A DNA stretch of 34,824 nt from Bacteroidota bacterium (lineage in GTDB: Bacteria; Bacteroidota; Bacteroidia; Flavobacteriales_F; PHOS-HE28): assembly GCA_963169595.1 (NCBI GenBank), contig CAUJFM010000030.1, positions 1-34,824 on the forward strand. Direction: 5' to 3'. The notes below the pieces were generated by a model. It was not told the DNA's origin. It worked only from the letters and a program-made list of their open reading frames with translations, and ran no database searches. Both the position numbers and the translations under genes were made by a program. Each line of letters opens with the position of its first letter. The first letter of the stretch is position 1. Shown piece by piece: positions 24,412 to 31,981 of this stretch.

Positions 24412-24459
24412 CGGGGGACTAAGTTCGGCACGATCGGCGTTCCGGAAGCCTCGGCACGC

Positions 24460-24474
24460 AACCGGTCACCGGTT
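24460..24474. promoter_or_regulatory. Perfect AACCGGT-C-ACCGGTT inverted repeat (possible operator)
   Basis: A 7-bp perfect inverted repeat with a 1-base centre lies in the 111-base gap between the divergent polyprenyl synthase and barrel protein genes. It could be an operator for either promoter, or chance in GC-rich DNA. Confidence 0.3.
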
Positions 24475-24508
24475 CCTGCGTCCATGCTGAGGACGTGCCG
24501 CTGCCGCC

Positions 24509-24516
24509 TACCTTCG
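24509..24516 (+). promoter_or_regulatory. -7 element of the barrel gene at a leaderless distance
   Basis: TACCTTCG is followed by CTCAAC and then the ATG at 24523. The element ends 7 bases before the start codon, giving almost no room for a 5' leader. Confidence 0.45.
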
Positions 24517-24522
24517 CTCAAC

Positions 24523-25236
24523 ATGCCAATGCCCCGCCCTGTTCACCGCACCTGGACGACCCTGCTCCTGGCCGTTCTGGCCACGGCGGCCCTCTCCCAG
24601 CCCCAGAAGGCGAAGGTGGTGCTGTACAAGGACCGCTTAGCGGCCCAGTTCGACACGGTGGATTGCGTGAAGAACGTGGTCAAGGTCAACCCGCTGCTCT
24701 TCTTCCGCGGCGAGATCCCCATCTATTACGAGCGCGCCCTCACCCCGCGCCTCAGCCTCGAGGTGGGCCTCGGGGTCACCCTGCGCGACTACCTCGCCCT
24801 GGGCTTCACGGAGGATGCCGATGATTTCGGCGCTGGCACGCAGATCATCCCCAACCCCAGCTTCCATATCGCCGCGCGGTTCTACCTGGTGGACGACCTG
24901 GAGCCACAGGGCTGGTACCTGCAGCCGGAGTTCGCCCATCTGGTCTACACCAAGGACATCCAGAAGCGGGGCGATGATGGCCAGTTCACGGGCGAGGAAC
25001 TGCGCGATGAGCGCACCTACAACGACCTGCGCCTGCTGGCCGGCTACCAGGTGCTGGGCCTCAGCAGCAACTGGCTGCTCGATTTCTACGGCGGGATCGG
25101 CTTCCGCTCGCGCAACCGGATCAAGGTGAGCGAGACCATCGACCTGGCCTCGCAGGTCTACGCCTACGACGTCACCGAGGAGTCGGACAACGTGCCGATG
25201 TTCTACTTCGGGATGAAGCTCGGCCTGGGCTGGTAG
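24523..25236 (+). CDS. Outer-membrane beta-barrel-like protein
   Basis: A 237-residue protein with a signal peptide (MPMPRPVHRTWTTLLLAVLA, cleavage near ALSQ, residue 26). The mature part shows alternating hydrophobic/polar strands typical of small outer-membrane barrels: IPIYYERALTPRLSLEVGLG, FHIAARFYLVDD, GWYLQPEFAHLVYT, NDLRLLAGYQVL and a final MFYFGMKLGLGW. It resembles DUF3575-type or generic outer-membrane barrel proteins of Bacteroidota, but I do not recognise a specific family. An in-frame ATG two codons in (MPRP) is an alternative start. It converges on rlmN with 8 bases between stops. Confidence 0.7.
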   Translation: MPMPRPVHRTWTTLLLAVLATAALSQPQKAKVVLYKDRLAAQFDTVDCVKNVVKVNPLLFFRGEIPIYYERALTPRLSLEVGLGVTLRDYLALGFTEDADDFGAGTQIIPNPSFHIAARFYLVDDLEPQGWYLQPEFAHLVYTKDIQKRGDDGQFTGEELRDERTYNDLRLLAGYQVLGLSSNWLLDFYGGIGFRSRNRIKVSETIDLASQVYAYDVTEESDNVPMFYFGMKLGLGW

Positions 25237-25244
25237 GGCGGCGC

Positions 25245-26321
25245 CTACTTCATCACGCGTTCGCCTTCCTTCAACGCCGGCTCGTTCTTGTTGGCGAGCT
25301 GCCCGCAGGCGGCATCGATGTCGCGCCCACGGCTGCGGCGGATCCGTGCGATGATGCCCTTCTTGTCCAGGTACTGCTGGAAGGCCTCGGCATCCTGGGC
25401 GTCCGTGCGACCGAAACCGCCCTCGTCGATGGGGTTGTATTCGATCAGGTTCACCTTGGCGTGCACGTCGCTGGCGTACTTCACCAGTTCCTGCGCGTCG
25501 GCCAGTGAATCGTTGAAGCCGCGCAGCAGGATGTACTCGAAGGTGACCGGCTGGCGCGTGACCCGGGTGTAGTAGCGGAGCGCCTCCTTCAGTTCGCTGA
25601 GGGAGTTCTGCTCGTTGATGGGCATGATGCGGTCGCGCTTCGCATCGTTGGCCGCATGCAGGCTCAGCGCCAGGTTGAACTTGGTGCCATCATCGGCCAG
25701 CTTGCGGATCATCTTGGCGATGCCCGCAGTGCTCACCGTGATGCGCTTGGCGCTCATGCCCAGGCCGTCGGGTGCGGTGATGCGCTCGGCGCTGCGCAGG
25801 GTGTTGGCGTAGTTGAGCAGCGGCTCACCCATGCCCATGTACACGATGTTCGTGAGCCCCTGATGGTAGTACTTGTGCGCGAGCTGGTCGATCAGCACCA
25901 CCTGGTCCACGATCTCGCCGGCGCTGAGGTTCCGGATGCGCTTCAGCTTGCCGGTGGCGCAGAAGCTGCACGTGAGGCTGCACCCGATCTGGCTGCTGAT
26001 GCAGGCCGTGAGGCGGGTGGGGGTGGGGATGAGCACGCCTTCCACCACATGACCGTCATGGGTCTTGAACGCGCACTTCACCGTGCCATCCTGGCTGCGC
26101 TGCTCCTCGGCCAGCACCAGCGGAAGCAACACGCAACGCTCCGCCAGCTGGGCCCGGAAGGCCTTGGGCAGGTCGCTCATGTCGTCCCAACTACGCGCCT
26201 TCTTCTTCCACAGCCACTCCCACAGCTGCTTGGCGCGGTAGGGCTTCTCGCCCAGCTCCGCCACCAGGGCCTGCACCTCCTCCAGGGAGAGGTCGCGGAT
26301 ATCGGTGGCCTTGTCGCTCAT
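25245..26321 (-). CDS. rlmN: 23S rRNA (A2503-C2)/tRNA (A37-C2) methyltransferase RlmN
   Basis: A 358-residue radical-SAM methyltransferase of usual length. It methylates C2 of adenosine 2503 in 23S rRNA and A37 in some tRNAs. The iron-sulfur cluster motif CxxxCxxC is Cys114, Cys118, Cys121 (CSLTCSFCATGK). The family motifs YMGMGEPLLNY, ITVSTAGI and LALSLHAANDAKRDRIMPIN are present. The catalytic C-terminal Cys339 lies in DIDAACGQL. It is the last gene of a minus-strand series; the 56-base gap upstream contains nothing I can interpret. Confidence 0.97.
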   Translation of the reverse strand: MSDKATDIRDLSLEEVQALVAELGEKPYRAKQLWEWLWKKKARSWDDMSDLPKAFRAQLAERCVLLPLVLAEEQRSQDGTVKCAFKTHDGHVVEGVLIPTPTRLTACISSQIGCSLTCSFCATGKLKRIRNLSAGEIVDQVVLIDQLAHKYYHQGLTNIVYMGMGEPLLNYANTLRSAERITAPDGLGMSAKRITVSTAGIAKMIRKLADDGTKFNLALSLHAANDAKRDRIMPINEQNSLSELKEALRYYTRVTRQPVTFEYILLRGFNDSLADAQELVKYASDVHAKVNLIEYNPIDEGGFGRTDAQDAEAFQQYLDKKGIIARIRRSRGRDIDAACGQLANKNEPALKEGERVMK

Positions 26322-26377
26322 GTCTCAGTCGCCCAAGCCGAAAGGCGAAGGCGATGGCAAAGGTCGGGCATCCCGGC

Positions 26378-26875
26378 TCAGTAGCTGCATGCCTCCCAGC
26401 TGCCTCGCTCGATGTAGCAGCCAAAGTCGTCATGCACGCAGTCATCGTGATCGGTGCGGTATTCAATGATCGGGAACAGCACAAAGGCCTTGGCGGTCGT
26501 TAGCGTACCATAGCCGCAGCCGGTCGCGCCGTTCGGCCGGAAGTACTGGTTCACCAGGAGCATTCCCTGCCGCTTGTCCGCTTGAGGAACAGCCTTGGTC
26601 CCCGCGAATGAAAGGGCGAAGAACAAGCCTCCCAGGGAAGCTGTGAGGATGATCGGAAGGGCGAGGAGCAGGCCAAGCAACGCGGGACCCATGGCGTTGA
26701 GCCAAGTGGGGCGGAACCGATCGGAAAGAGCCAGATAGGTGAACCAGAGAACACTTGCGAGGAACACCACCACATCGGTCCAGAAGCCATAGAGCGAAAT
26801 GGGCGTGAACAGCACGACCAGTTGCCAGAGCCCAAGGCCCAGCAGGGACCAGCGGTCGGCAAGGAAGCGGGGCAT
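26378..26875 (-). CDS. Hypothetical small membrane protein with Cys-rich tail
   Basis: A 165-residue protein. Three hydrophobic helices are visible (about residues 9-30, 34-50 and 62-90). A non-membrane C-terminal half follows with NQYFRPNGATGCGYGTLTTA, then TDHDDCVHDDFGCYIERG and a terminal EACSY, four Cys in all. If exported, these could form disulfides. I recognise no family. It starts 6 bases after the RelE-type toxin stop on the same strand and appears to be part of the same accessory cassette. Its base composition looks lower in GC than the flanking housekeeping genes (by eye), which would fit recent acquisition. Confidence 0.6.
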   Translation of the reverse strand: MPRFLADRWSLLGLGLWQLVVLFTPISLYGFWTDVVVFLASVLWFTYLALSDRFRPTWLNAMGPALLGLLLALPIILTASLGGLFFALSFAGTKAVPQADKRQGMLLVNQYFRPNGATGCGYGTLTTAKAFVLFPIIEYRTDHDDCVHDDFGCYIERGSWEACSY

Positions 26876-26881
26876 CGAGGG

Positions 26882-27139
26882 TCAGCGGTACGCGTCCTTG
26901 CGGTGGGCGACGCGTTCAACACGCACCAGCCGGACGGTATCACCTATGGCGTAGATGATGCGGTATTGCCCCACCCGGATGCGCCATAGGTCCGCATGCC
27001 CGGCGAGTTTCTTGCAGCCGGCAGGTCGTGGGTCTTGGGCCAGGCGTCCTACCGCTGCCGCTATGCGAAGCGCCATGTCGGTCGACAGGGAGCGAACCTC
27101 ACGGGCTGCGCTGCGCGACCACTCCACGGAGTAGCTCAC
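26882..27139 (-). CDS. RelE/ParE-superfamily toxin
   Basis: An 85-residue protein with the RelE fold signature: MSYSVEWSRSAAREVRSL at the start, then LAQDPRPAGCKKLAG, LWRIRVGQYRIIYAI and a C-terminal RVAHRKDAYR. RelE-type toxins cleave mRNA in the ribosome; the conserved Arg residues and the terminal Tyr in DAYR fit that activity, though ParE-like gyrase toxins share the fold. The start is GTG (27137-27139), which overlaps the antitoxin's TGA by GTGA, so the toxin is translated after and probably coupled to its antitoxin. Confidence 0.88.
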   Translation of the reverse strand: MSYSVEWSRSAAREVRSLSTDMALRIAAAVGRLAQDPRPAGCKKLAGHADLWRIRVGQYRIIYAIGDTVRLVRVERVAHRKDAYR

Positions 27140-27333
27140 TTTCGGGCCGCGCGTTTCTTCAGGGAACGGACCACTGCCTCATGGCTGACCGTCAGTTCAT
27201 TCCGGCGTTGCTCTGCGATCAAGCCGTCCAGCAGGTCCTCAATGGCCTCAGGGTCCTTGCTCAACCGATCGAGATCGATCTGCACGATACGCTTCTTGCG
27301 GGCCTCGTCAAAGAGGATGGTGACGCCTTTCAT
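27136..27333 (-). CDS. Antitoxin of the RelE-type pair
   Basis: A 65-residue protein preceding the toxin and overlapping it by 4 bases. It starts MKGVTILFDEARKKRIVQID and ends with a basic tail (VVRSLKKRAARK). The size, order and overlap identify it as the cognate antitoxin; the middle (LSKDPEAIEDLLDGLIAEQR) should wrap the toxin. I see no clear ribbon-helix-helix or PhdYefM signature, so the subfamily is open. It lies 21 bases after ispD on the same strand. Confidence 0.75.
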   Translation of the reverse strand: MKGVTILFDEARKKRIVQIDLDRLSKDPEAIEDLLDGLIAEQRRNELTVSHEAVVRSLKKRAARK

Positions 27334-27354
27334 GACCGCAAGATAAGCAGGTCC

Positions 27355-28026
27355 CTACCCGGCCGCCCCCAGCACCAGTTCCGCCACCTGCAGGTCGAAG
27401 GGCGTGGTCACCTTGATGTTGTGGTCCTCGCCCTCCACCAGGTGCACATCCACACCCAGGCGCTCCACCAGGGTGGCCTCGTCGGTGAAGGCGGGGTCGT
27501 AGGGCAATTCGAAGGCCCGGCGCAGCAGCGGGACCCGGAAGCACTGCGGGGTCTGCACGGCACGCAGGCGGCTGCGGTCGATGGCCTGGGAGCCCTCCTC
27601 CGTGAGCTCGCGCACCGAGGAGGCGATGGGCACCACGGGGATCGCGGCCCCATGCGCTTCGGCTGCGGCAAAGCAGCGGGCGATGAGCGCGGTGTTCACC
27701 AGCGGCCGCACGCCGTCGTGCACGGCCACCAGCCCGTCGTGGTCCACCGTCCGCAGGCCCTCCAGGGTGCTGTGGAAGCGCTCGGCACCGCCGGCCACCA
27801 GGGTGTGCGGCACATCGAACTCGTGCTCGGCGCACAGGTCCTCCCAGGTGGTGTGGTGGTCGGCCGGCAGCACCAGCACCAGGGGCATGGCGGCATCGAA
27901 GGCGTGGAAGGCCCGCAGGGTGTGGAAGAGCAGCGGCTCACCGTGCAGCAGCAGGAACTGCTTGGGGATGGCGGCGCCCATGCGCTTGCCCGACCCGCCG
28001 GCGACGATGATGGTGGTGCGCTTCAT
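27355..28026 (-). CDS. ispD: 2-C-methyl-D-erythritol 4-phosphate cytidylyltransferase
   Basis: A 223-residue enzyme of the MEP isoprenoid pathway, joining MEP to CTP. The nucleotide-binding start IIVAGGSGKRMGAAIPKQF (with Lys14, Arg15 and Lys22 expected to be catalytic) is complete. VAGGAERFHSTLEGL, VAVHDGVRPLV and QTPQCFRVPLLRRAF are standard family motifs, and the C-terminal NIKVTTPFDL gives the second substrate-binding lysine. Length is normal. It lies 100 bases after queA; that gap contains an inverted-repeat element. Together with the polyprenyl synthase and UppP it places several isoprenoid-related genes in this window. Confidence 0.96.
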   Translation of the reverse strand: MKRTTIIVAGGSGKRMGAAIPKQFLLLHGEPLLFHTLRAFHAFDAAMPLVLVLPADHHTTWEDLCAEHEFDVPHTLVAGGAERFHSTLEGLRTVDHDGLVAVHDGVRPLVNTALIARCFAAAEAHGAAIPVVPIASSVRELTEEGSQAIDRSRLRAVQTPQCFRVPLLRRAFELPYDPAFTDEATLVERLGVDVHLVEGEDHNIKVTTPFDLQVAELVLGAAG

Positions 28027-28032
28027 GAATGC

Positions 28033-28121
28033 TCACCGCAAAGGCGCGGAGACACAAAGGAACGCAGAGGCGCCAGAACAAAGGGCCGCTTTCTAGGCGG
28101 CCCTTTGCGTCTTTGCGGTGA
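28033..28121. repeat. Intergenic inverted-repeat element with nested hairpin (ACCGCAAAG type)
   Basis: Outer arms TCACCGCAAAGGCGC (28033-28047) and GCGTCTTTGCGGTGA (28107-28121) are inverted repeats with one mismatch in 15. Between them lies a perfect 10-bp hairpin, AAAGGGCCGC (28080-28089) with GCGGCCCTTT (28097-28106). The left arm continues with GCGGAGACACAAAGG and AACGCAGAGGCGC, slight variants of the same unit. Such 'CCGCAAAGGCGC / TTTGCGTCTTTGCGG' sequences recur between genes in many bacteria (from memory). The hairpin may also help end queA transcription. Confidence 0.75.
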
Positions 28122-28126
28122 AGCGA

Positions 28127-29176
28127 TCAGATGATCAGCATCGCATCCCCGTAGGAGAAGAAGCGGTACTTGTCCTTGATGGCCACCTTGTAGGCCTCCC
28201 ACACGTGCTCGTAGCCACCGAAGGCCGCCACCTGCATCAGCAGCGTGCTCTCGGGCATGTGGAAGTTGGTCACCATGCTGTCGGCAATGCTGAAGTCGTA
28301 GGGCGGGAAGATGAACTTGTTCGTCCACCCGTTCATCGGCTTCATGTGGTTCTCGGTGCTCACGCTGCTCTCAATGGCGCGCATGGTGGTGGTGCCCACG
28401 GCGCACACGCGCTTGCGGGCGTCCTTGGCGCGGTTCACGATGTCGCAGGCATCCTTGGTGATGATCACCTGCTCGCTGTCCATCTTGTGCTTGGTGAGGT
28501 CCTCCACCTCCACGGGGCGGAAGCTGCCCAGGCCCACGTGCAGGGTCACCTCGGCGAAGTTCACGCCCTTCAGCTCCATGCGCTTCATCAGCTCGCGGCT
28601 GAAGTGCAGGCCGGCGGTGGGGGCCGCCACGGCGCCTTCCTCCTTGGCGTAGATGGTCTGGTAGCGTTCGGCATCGCTGGGTTCGGTCTCGCGCTTGATG
28701 TAGCGCGGCAGCGGGGTCTCGCCCATCTCGGTGATGGTCTGCTTGAACTCCTCGTAGGTGCCGTCGAAGAGGAAGCGCAGCGTGCGGCCGCGGCTGGTGG
28801 TGTTGTCGATCACCTCCGCCACCAGCTCATCGTCCTTGCCGAAGTAGAGCTTATTGCCAATGCGGATCTTGCGGGCGGGGTCCACGATCACGTCCCACAG
28901 CAGGCTGTCGCGGTTCAGTTCGCGCAGCATGAACACCTCGATCTTGGCGCCGGTCTTCTCCTTGTTGCCCCACATCCGCGCGGGGAACACCTTGGTGTTG
29001 TTGAGGATGAAGGTGTCGCCCTCATCGAAGTAGTCCAGGATGTTCTTGAACTTCTTGTGCTCGATCTTCCCATCCTTGCGGTGCAGCACCATCAGCTTGC
29101 TGCCATCACGGTCCTTGGTGGGGTATAGGGCGATCTGCTCCTTGGGGAGGTCGAACTTGAATGCGGTAAGTTTCAT
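28127..29176 (-). CDS. queA: S-adenosylmethionine:tRNA ribosyltransferase-isomerase
   Basis: A 349-residue enzyme that transfers the ribosyl part of SAM onto 7-aminomethyl-7-deazaguanine at tRNA position 34, forming epoxyqueuosine. The start MKLTAFKFDLPKEQIALYPT, then ILNNTKVFPARMWG, EGAVAAPTAGLHFS and HVGLGSFRPVEVEDL are hallmarks of QueA. Length is normal. It has its own promoter at 29224-29256. In Bacteroidota queA is commonly close to truB, uppP and ftsX, as here. Confidence 0.97.
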   Translation of the reverse strand: MKLTAFKFDLPKEQIALYPTKDRDGSKLMVLHRKDGKIEHKKFKNILDYFDEGDTFILNNTKVFPARMWGNKEKTGAKIEVFMLRELNRDSLLWDVIVDPARKIRIGNKLYFGKDDELVAEVIDNTTSRGRTLRFLFDGTYEEFKQTITEMGETPLPRYIKRETEPSDAERYQTIYAKEEGAVAAPTAGLHFSRELMKRMELKGVNFAEVTLHVGLGSFRPVEVEDLTKHKMDSEQVIITKDACDIVNRAKDARKRVCAVGTTTMRAIESSVSTENHMKPMNGWTNKFIFPPYDFSIADSMVTNFHMPESTLLMQVAAFGGYEHVWEAYKVAIKDKYRFFSYGDAMLII

Positions 29177-29223
29177 GGGTGGGGAACGGGGCTTACGGGC
29201 CCGGTGTAATGTGAAATGGGGGC

Positions 29224-29256
29224 CGAAGATAAGTCGATCGTTAAGCGAACGTCAAA
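29224..29256 (-). promoter_or_regulatory. Promoter of queA with both -33 and -7 elements
   Basis: On the minus strand TTTG (29256-29253) and TATCTTCG (29231-29224) are separated by 21 bases, close to the Bacteroidota -33/-7 layout. It is the only promoter in the window for which I see both boxes. The queA ATG is 47 bases further on. The rest of the 146-base queA-truB gap shows no gene or RNA. Confidence 0.55.
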
Positions 29257-29322
29257 GCGGCGGAAGACCTTGATGCAGAAGGGGTTTTCAACGGGCGTGG
29301 AGCCTTGTTCGTCGGCCCTGGA

Positions 29323-30057
29323 TCAGCTTCTGTCGGGAAGCGGGGCGATCCGTTGGGCCCACACCACGGGCGGGTCGGCATCGGCCACGGTGTAGGGACC
29401 GATGGCCGTGCGGCGCAGGGCGCTGAGGTGTCCGCCGCAGCCCAGCATCTGGCCCACATCGTGCGCCAGGGACCGGATGTAGGTGCCCTTGCTCACATGC
29501 ACCTCGAAGTCCACCTCGGCACCGCGGATGGCGGTCACCTCCAGCCGGGAGATGAGCACCTTCACCGCGGGCATCTCCACTTGGGAACCCTCGCGGGCCA
29601 GGAAGTAGCCGCGTTCCCCCTCGTGCCGTTTGGCGGAGTAGAGGGGAGGGCGCTGCATCACCTCACCGGTGAAGCGGGCGAAGGCGGCGCGGATGGTGGC
29701 CTCGTCCAGCTGGTCCCAGGGCCCGGCCGGTTCGGGTGTCGTCTCCAGGTCGTAGCTCGGGGTCACGCTGCCCAGGGTCACCGTGCCGGTGTACACCTTC
29801 TCCAGTCCCGTGAGGGTGGGCAGCTGCTTGGTGCGCGGTCCGTAGGCCATGATCAGCAGGCCGCTGGCCAGGGGGTCCAGGGTGCCGGCGTGGCCCACCT
29901 TGAAGTTCTTGCGCTGCACCACACTGCGCATGGCCCCGCGGATCTTGTTCACAGCATCGAAGCTGGTCCAGCCCAGGGGCTTGTCCACCAGGATCAGGCC
30001 GCCCTCCTCGGGGGTGAACACATGGTCCGCCGCGGTGTGTCCGATGCCCGCCGTCAT
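29323..30057 (-). CDS. truB: tRNA pseudouridine(55) synthase
   Basis: A 244-residue enzyme that converts U55 of tRNAs to pseudouridine. The start region LILVDKPLGWTSFDAVNKIR and the catalytic motif GHAGTLDPLASGLL (catalytic Asp61) are clear, as are the later QRPPLYSAKRHEGERGY and SKGTYIRSLAHDVG. The ATG at 30057 is chosen since it shares one base with the stop of uppP (TGATG); codons upstream belong to the uppP region in another frame. It is the last gene of the ftsX-DUF3098-uppP-truB operon. A normal-length enzyme without the C-terminal PUA extension. Confidence 0.96.
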   Translation of the reverse strand: MTAGIGHTAADHVFTPEEGGLILVDKPLGWTSFDAVNKIRGAMRSVVQRKNFKVGHAGTLDPLASGLLIMAYGPRTKQLPTLTGLEKVYTGTVTLGSVTPSYDLETTPEPAGPWDQLDEATIRAAFARFTGEVMQRPPLYSAKRHEGERGYFLAREGSQVEMPAVKVLISRLEVTAIRGAEVDFEVHVSKGTYIRSLAHDVGQMLGCGGHLSALRRTAIGPYTVADADPPVVWAQRIAPLPDRS

Positions 30058-30851
30058 CACATCATCTGCATGGACACGCCCGCCAGGTGGAGCGCGATGA
30101 TGAGGCCGCCCACGGCGATGCGGTACCACCCGAAGGCCCGGAACCCATGCTGGCTCACGAAGGCCACGAAGGAGCGGATGGCGACAATGGCCACCACGAA
30201 GGCCACCACGTTCCCCACCGCGAAGAGCTGCAGGTGCTCGCCGGTGATGGTGCCCCCATCCTCCAGGTAGTCGTGGATGCTCTTCACCGTGGCGCCGAAC
30301 ATGGTGGGCACGGCGAGGAAGAAGCTGAACTCGGCCGCGTGCCGCCGCGTGAGGCCCTGCGTCATGCCGCCGATGATGGTGGCCGCCGAGCGCGACACGC
30401 CCGGCACCATGGCCAGGCACTGCCACAGGCCGATCACCGCGGCCTTGCGGTAGGTCATGGGCTGCTGGCCGGTGGCCGTTCCGCCCGGTGCCCAGCGGTC
30501 GATGAAGAGGAACACGATGCCGCCCAGGAAGAGCATCACGCCCACCACCAGCGCGTTCTCCAACAGCAGGTCCACCATGTCCTTGAAGAGCAGCCCGAAG
30601 ACCACTGCGGGGATGAAGCCCACGAAGAGCTTGGTGTAGAAGTCGATGCTCTGGAAGAAGCGCTTCCAGTAGAGGGCGATCACGGACAGGATGGCCCCGA
30701 ACTGGATGGCCACGGTGAAGAGCTTCACGAACTCGTCCTGCTGGATCCCCATGATGGTGGACCCGATGATCATGTGCCCCGTGCTGGAAACGGGCAGGTA
30801 CTCGGTAAGGCCCTCGATGATCGCGAGGACGATGGCCTGGACCAGGGTCAT
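30057..30851 (-). CDS. uppP: Undecaprenyl-diphosphatase (BacA type)
   Basis: A 264-residue polytopic membrane enzyme that removes a phosphate from undecaprenyl diphosphate to recycle the cell-wall lipid carrier; overexpression gives bacitracin tolerance in other bacteria. The two active-site motifs are present: EGLTEYLPVSSTGH (about residues 13-26) and PGVSRSAATI (about 150-159). About eight helices are visible. Its ATG overlaps the DUF3098 stop (ATGA) and its stop overlaps the truB ATG (TGATG), so the operon is translationally coupled throughout. Confidence 0.97.
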   Translation of the reverse strand: MTLVQAIVLAIIEGLTEYLPVSSTGHMIIGSTIMGIQQDEFVKLFTVAIQFGAILSVIALYWKRFFQSIDFYTKLFVGFIPAVVFGLLFKDMVDLLLENALVVGVMLFLGGIVFLFIDRWAPGGTATGQQPMTYRKAAVIGLWQCLAMVPGVSRSAATIIGGMTQGLTRRHAAEFSFFLAVPTMFGATVKSIHDYLEDGGTITGEHLQLFAVGNVVAFVVAIVAIRSFVAFVSQHGFRAFGWYRIAVGGLIIALHLAGVSMQMM

Positions 30852-31105
30852 TGCGCGGCGCCGTTGCCCTTGTCGCGCTTCAGGATGGCGAAGGCGATGA
30901 ACAGGTAGCCGCTGAGGACCACGATGGGCGCCACGGTGATGCGGCGCGGGCTGAAGATGGCGTTCTCATCGAACGCGTTGGGGTCGCCGTTGCCGCCGCC
31001 GGCCATCAGCAGGTAGCCCACCACCACCACGGCCAGCCCGATCAGCAGCAGGCGGTAGTTCGTGGTCGTGAACGGCAGGTCGTTGAAGTGGTTCTGCTTG
31101 GCCAT
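30848..31105 (-). CDS. DUF3098 small membrane protein
   Basis: An 85-residue protein with two transmembrane helices (about residues 18-36 and 58-76). The linker contains DPNAFDENAIFSPRRITVAP, typical of DUF3098 proteins. These occur in Bacteroidota almost always between ftsX and uppP, as here, which suggests a role in division or envelope synthesis; no biochemical function is known to me. Its ATG shares one base with the ftsX TGA (TGATG), and its own stop overlaps the uppP start by 4 bases. Confidence 0.9.
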   Translation of the reverse strand: MAKQNHFNDLPFTTTNYRLLLIGLAVVVVGYLLMAGGGNGDPNAFDENAIFSPRRITVAPIVVLSGYLFIAFAILKRDKGNGAAQ

Positions 31106-31980
31106 CAGCTCCAGTGTAGGTCCTCGGAATTCATGCGAAGGTAGCGGCCCACGGCGAACCAGGTGGAGACCACCGAGATGAGCAGGCCCAGCCCCACCAC
31201 GCCCGCGAAGAGCAGGCCCAGGGTCACCACGTTGGTGAAGGCGAGCAGGTCGGGCACATGGTGCTGCGCCAGCTGCAGCAGCCCCACCAGCAGCCCGATG
31301 GCCAGCACCCCGCCCAGGAGGCCCTGCCACAGGCTCTGCCCCATGAAGGGCCGCTTGATGAACCATTGCGTGGCGCCCACCAGGTGCATGGTGCGGATCA
31401 GGAAGCGTTTGCTGTAGATGGCCAGGCGGATGGTGTTGTTGATCAGCGCGATGGCGATCACCAGCAGCAGCGCCGTGAAGCCCAGCACGATGAGCGTGAG
31501 CCGCCCCATGTTGGCATCGATGTTCTCCACCACGGCGGCGTTGTAGGCCACCTCGTCCACGCGGCGGTCCTGCTTCAGGTGCTCCACGATCCACTTCAGG
31601 CTGTCGGGCTGCGCATAGGCGGCCTCCAGGTTCAGCTCCACCGAGGCCAGCAGCGGGTTGCTCCCGAGCACGCCCAGGAAGTCCTCGCCCAGGTCCTGCT
31701 TCAACTGCTCGGCGGCCTCGTCGGCGGTGACGTAGCGCGTGGCCTTGGCGAAGGGCTCGGTGTCCAGCTCCTTGCGGAACTGCATGATGTCCACCTCCTT
31801 CAGGTCGCGCTTCAGGAAGAGCTCCACCCGCACGTTCTCGCGGAAGTAGCGCTCCAGGGCCTGCGCGTTCAGCACCAGGAAGCCCAGCACACCCAGCATG
31901 AACAGCACCAGCGCGATGCCGATCACCGTGCTCACGCTGGCGGTGCGGGTGCGGGCCTTGTAGTGGCGGTCTACTCCCAT
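31105..31980 (-). CDS. ftsX: Cell-division protein FtsX (ABC-type permease)
   Basis: A 291-residue protein with one N-terminal helix (about residues 20-40), a large extracytoplasmic domain (ENVRVELFLKRDLKEVDIMQ, YVTADEAAEQLKQDLGEDFL), and three C-terminal helices (from about residue 165). The latter includes NNTIRLAIYSKRFLIRTMHL and VGATQWFIKRPFMGQS, the FtsX/MacB-type permease coupling region. FtsX works with the ATPase FtsE to control peptidoglycan hydrolases at the septum; ftsE is not in this window. The ATG at 31980 is chosen for the MGVDRHYKARTRTASVST start. Its -7 element ends only 7 bases upstream. Confidence 0.93.
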   Translation of the reverse strand: MGVDRHYKARTRTASVSTVIGIALVLFMLGVLGFLVLNAQALERYFRENVRVELFLKRDLKEVDIMQFRKELDTEPFAKATRYVTADEAAEQLKQDLGEDFLGVLGSNPLLASVELNLEAAYAQPDSLKWIVEHLKQDRRVDEVAYNAAVVENIDANMGRLTLIVLGFTALLLVIAIALINNTIRLAIYSKRFLIRTMHLVGATQWFIKRPFMGQSLWQGLLGGVLAIGLLVGLLQLAQHHVPDLLAFTNVVTLGLLFAGVVGLGLLISVVSTWFAVGRYLRMNSEDLHWS

Positions 31981-31981
31981 C

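Noticed and set aside
29177..29322. A tRNA or small RNA in the queA-truB gap
   Set aside because: No cloverleaf, CCA end or anticodon arm could be drawn; only the queA promoter is visible.
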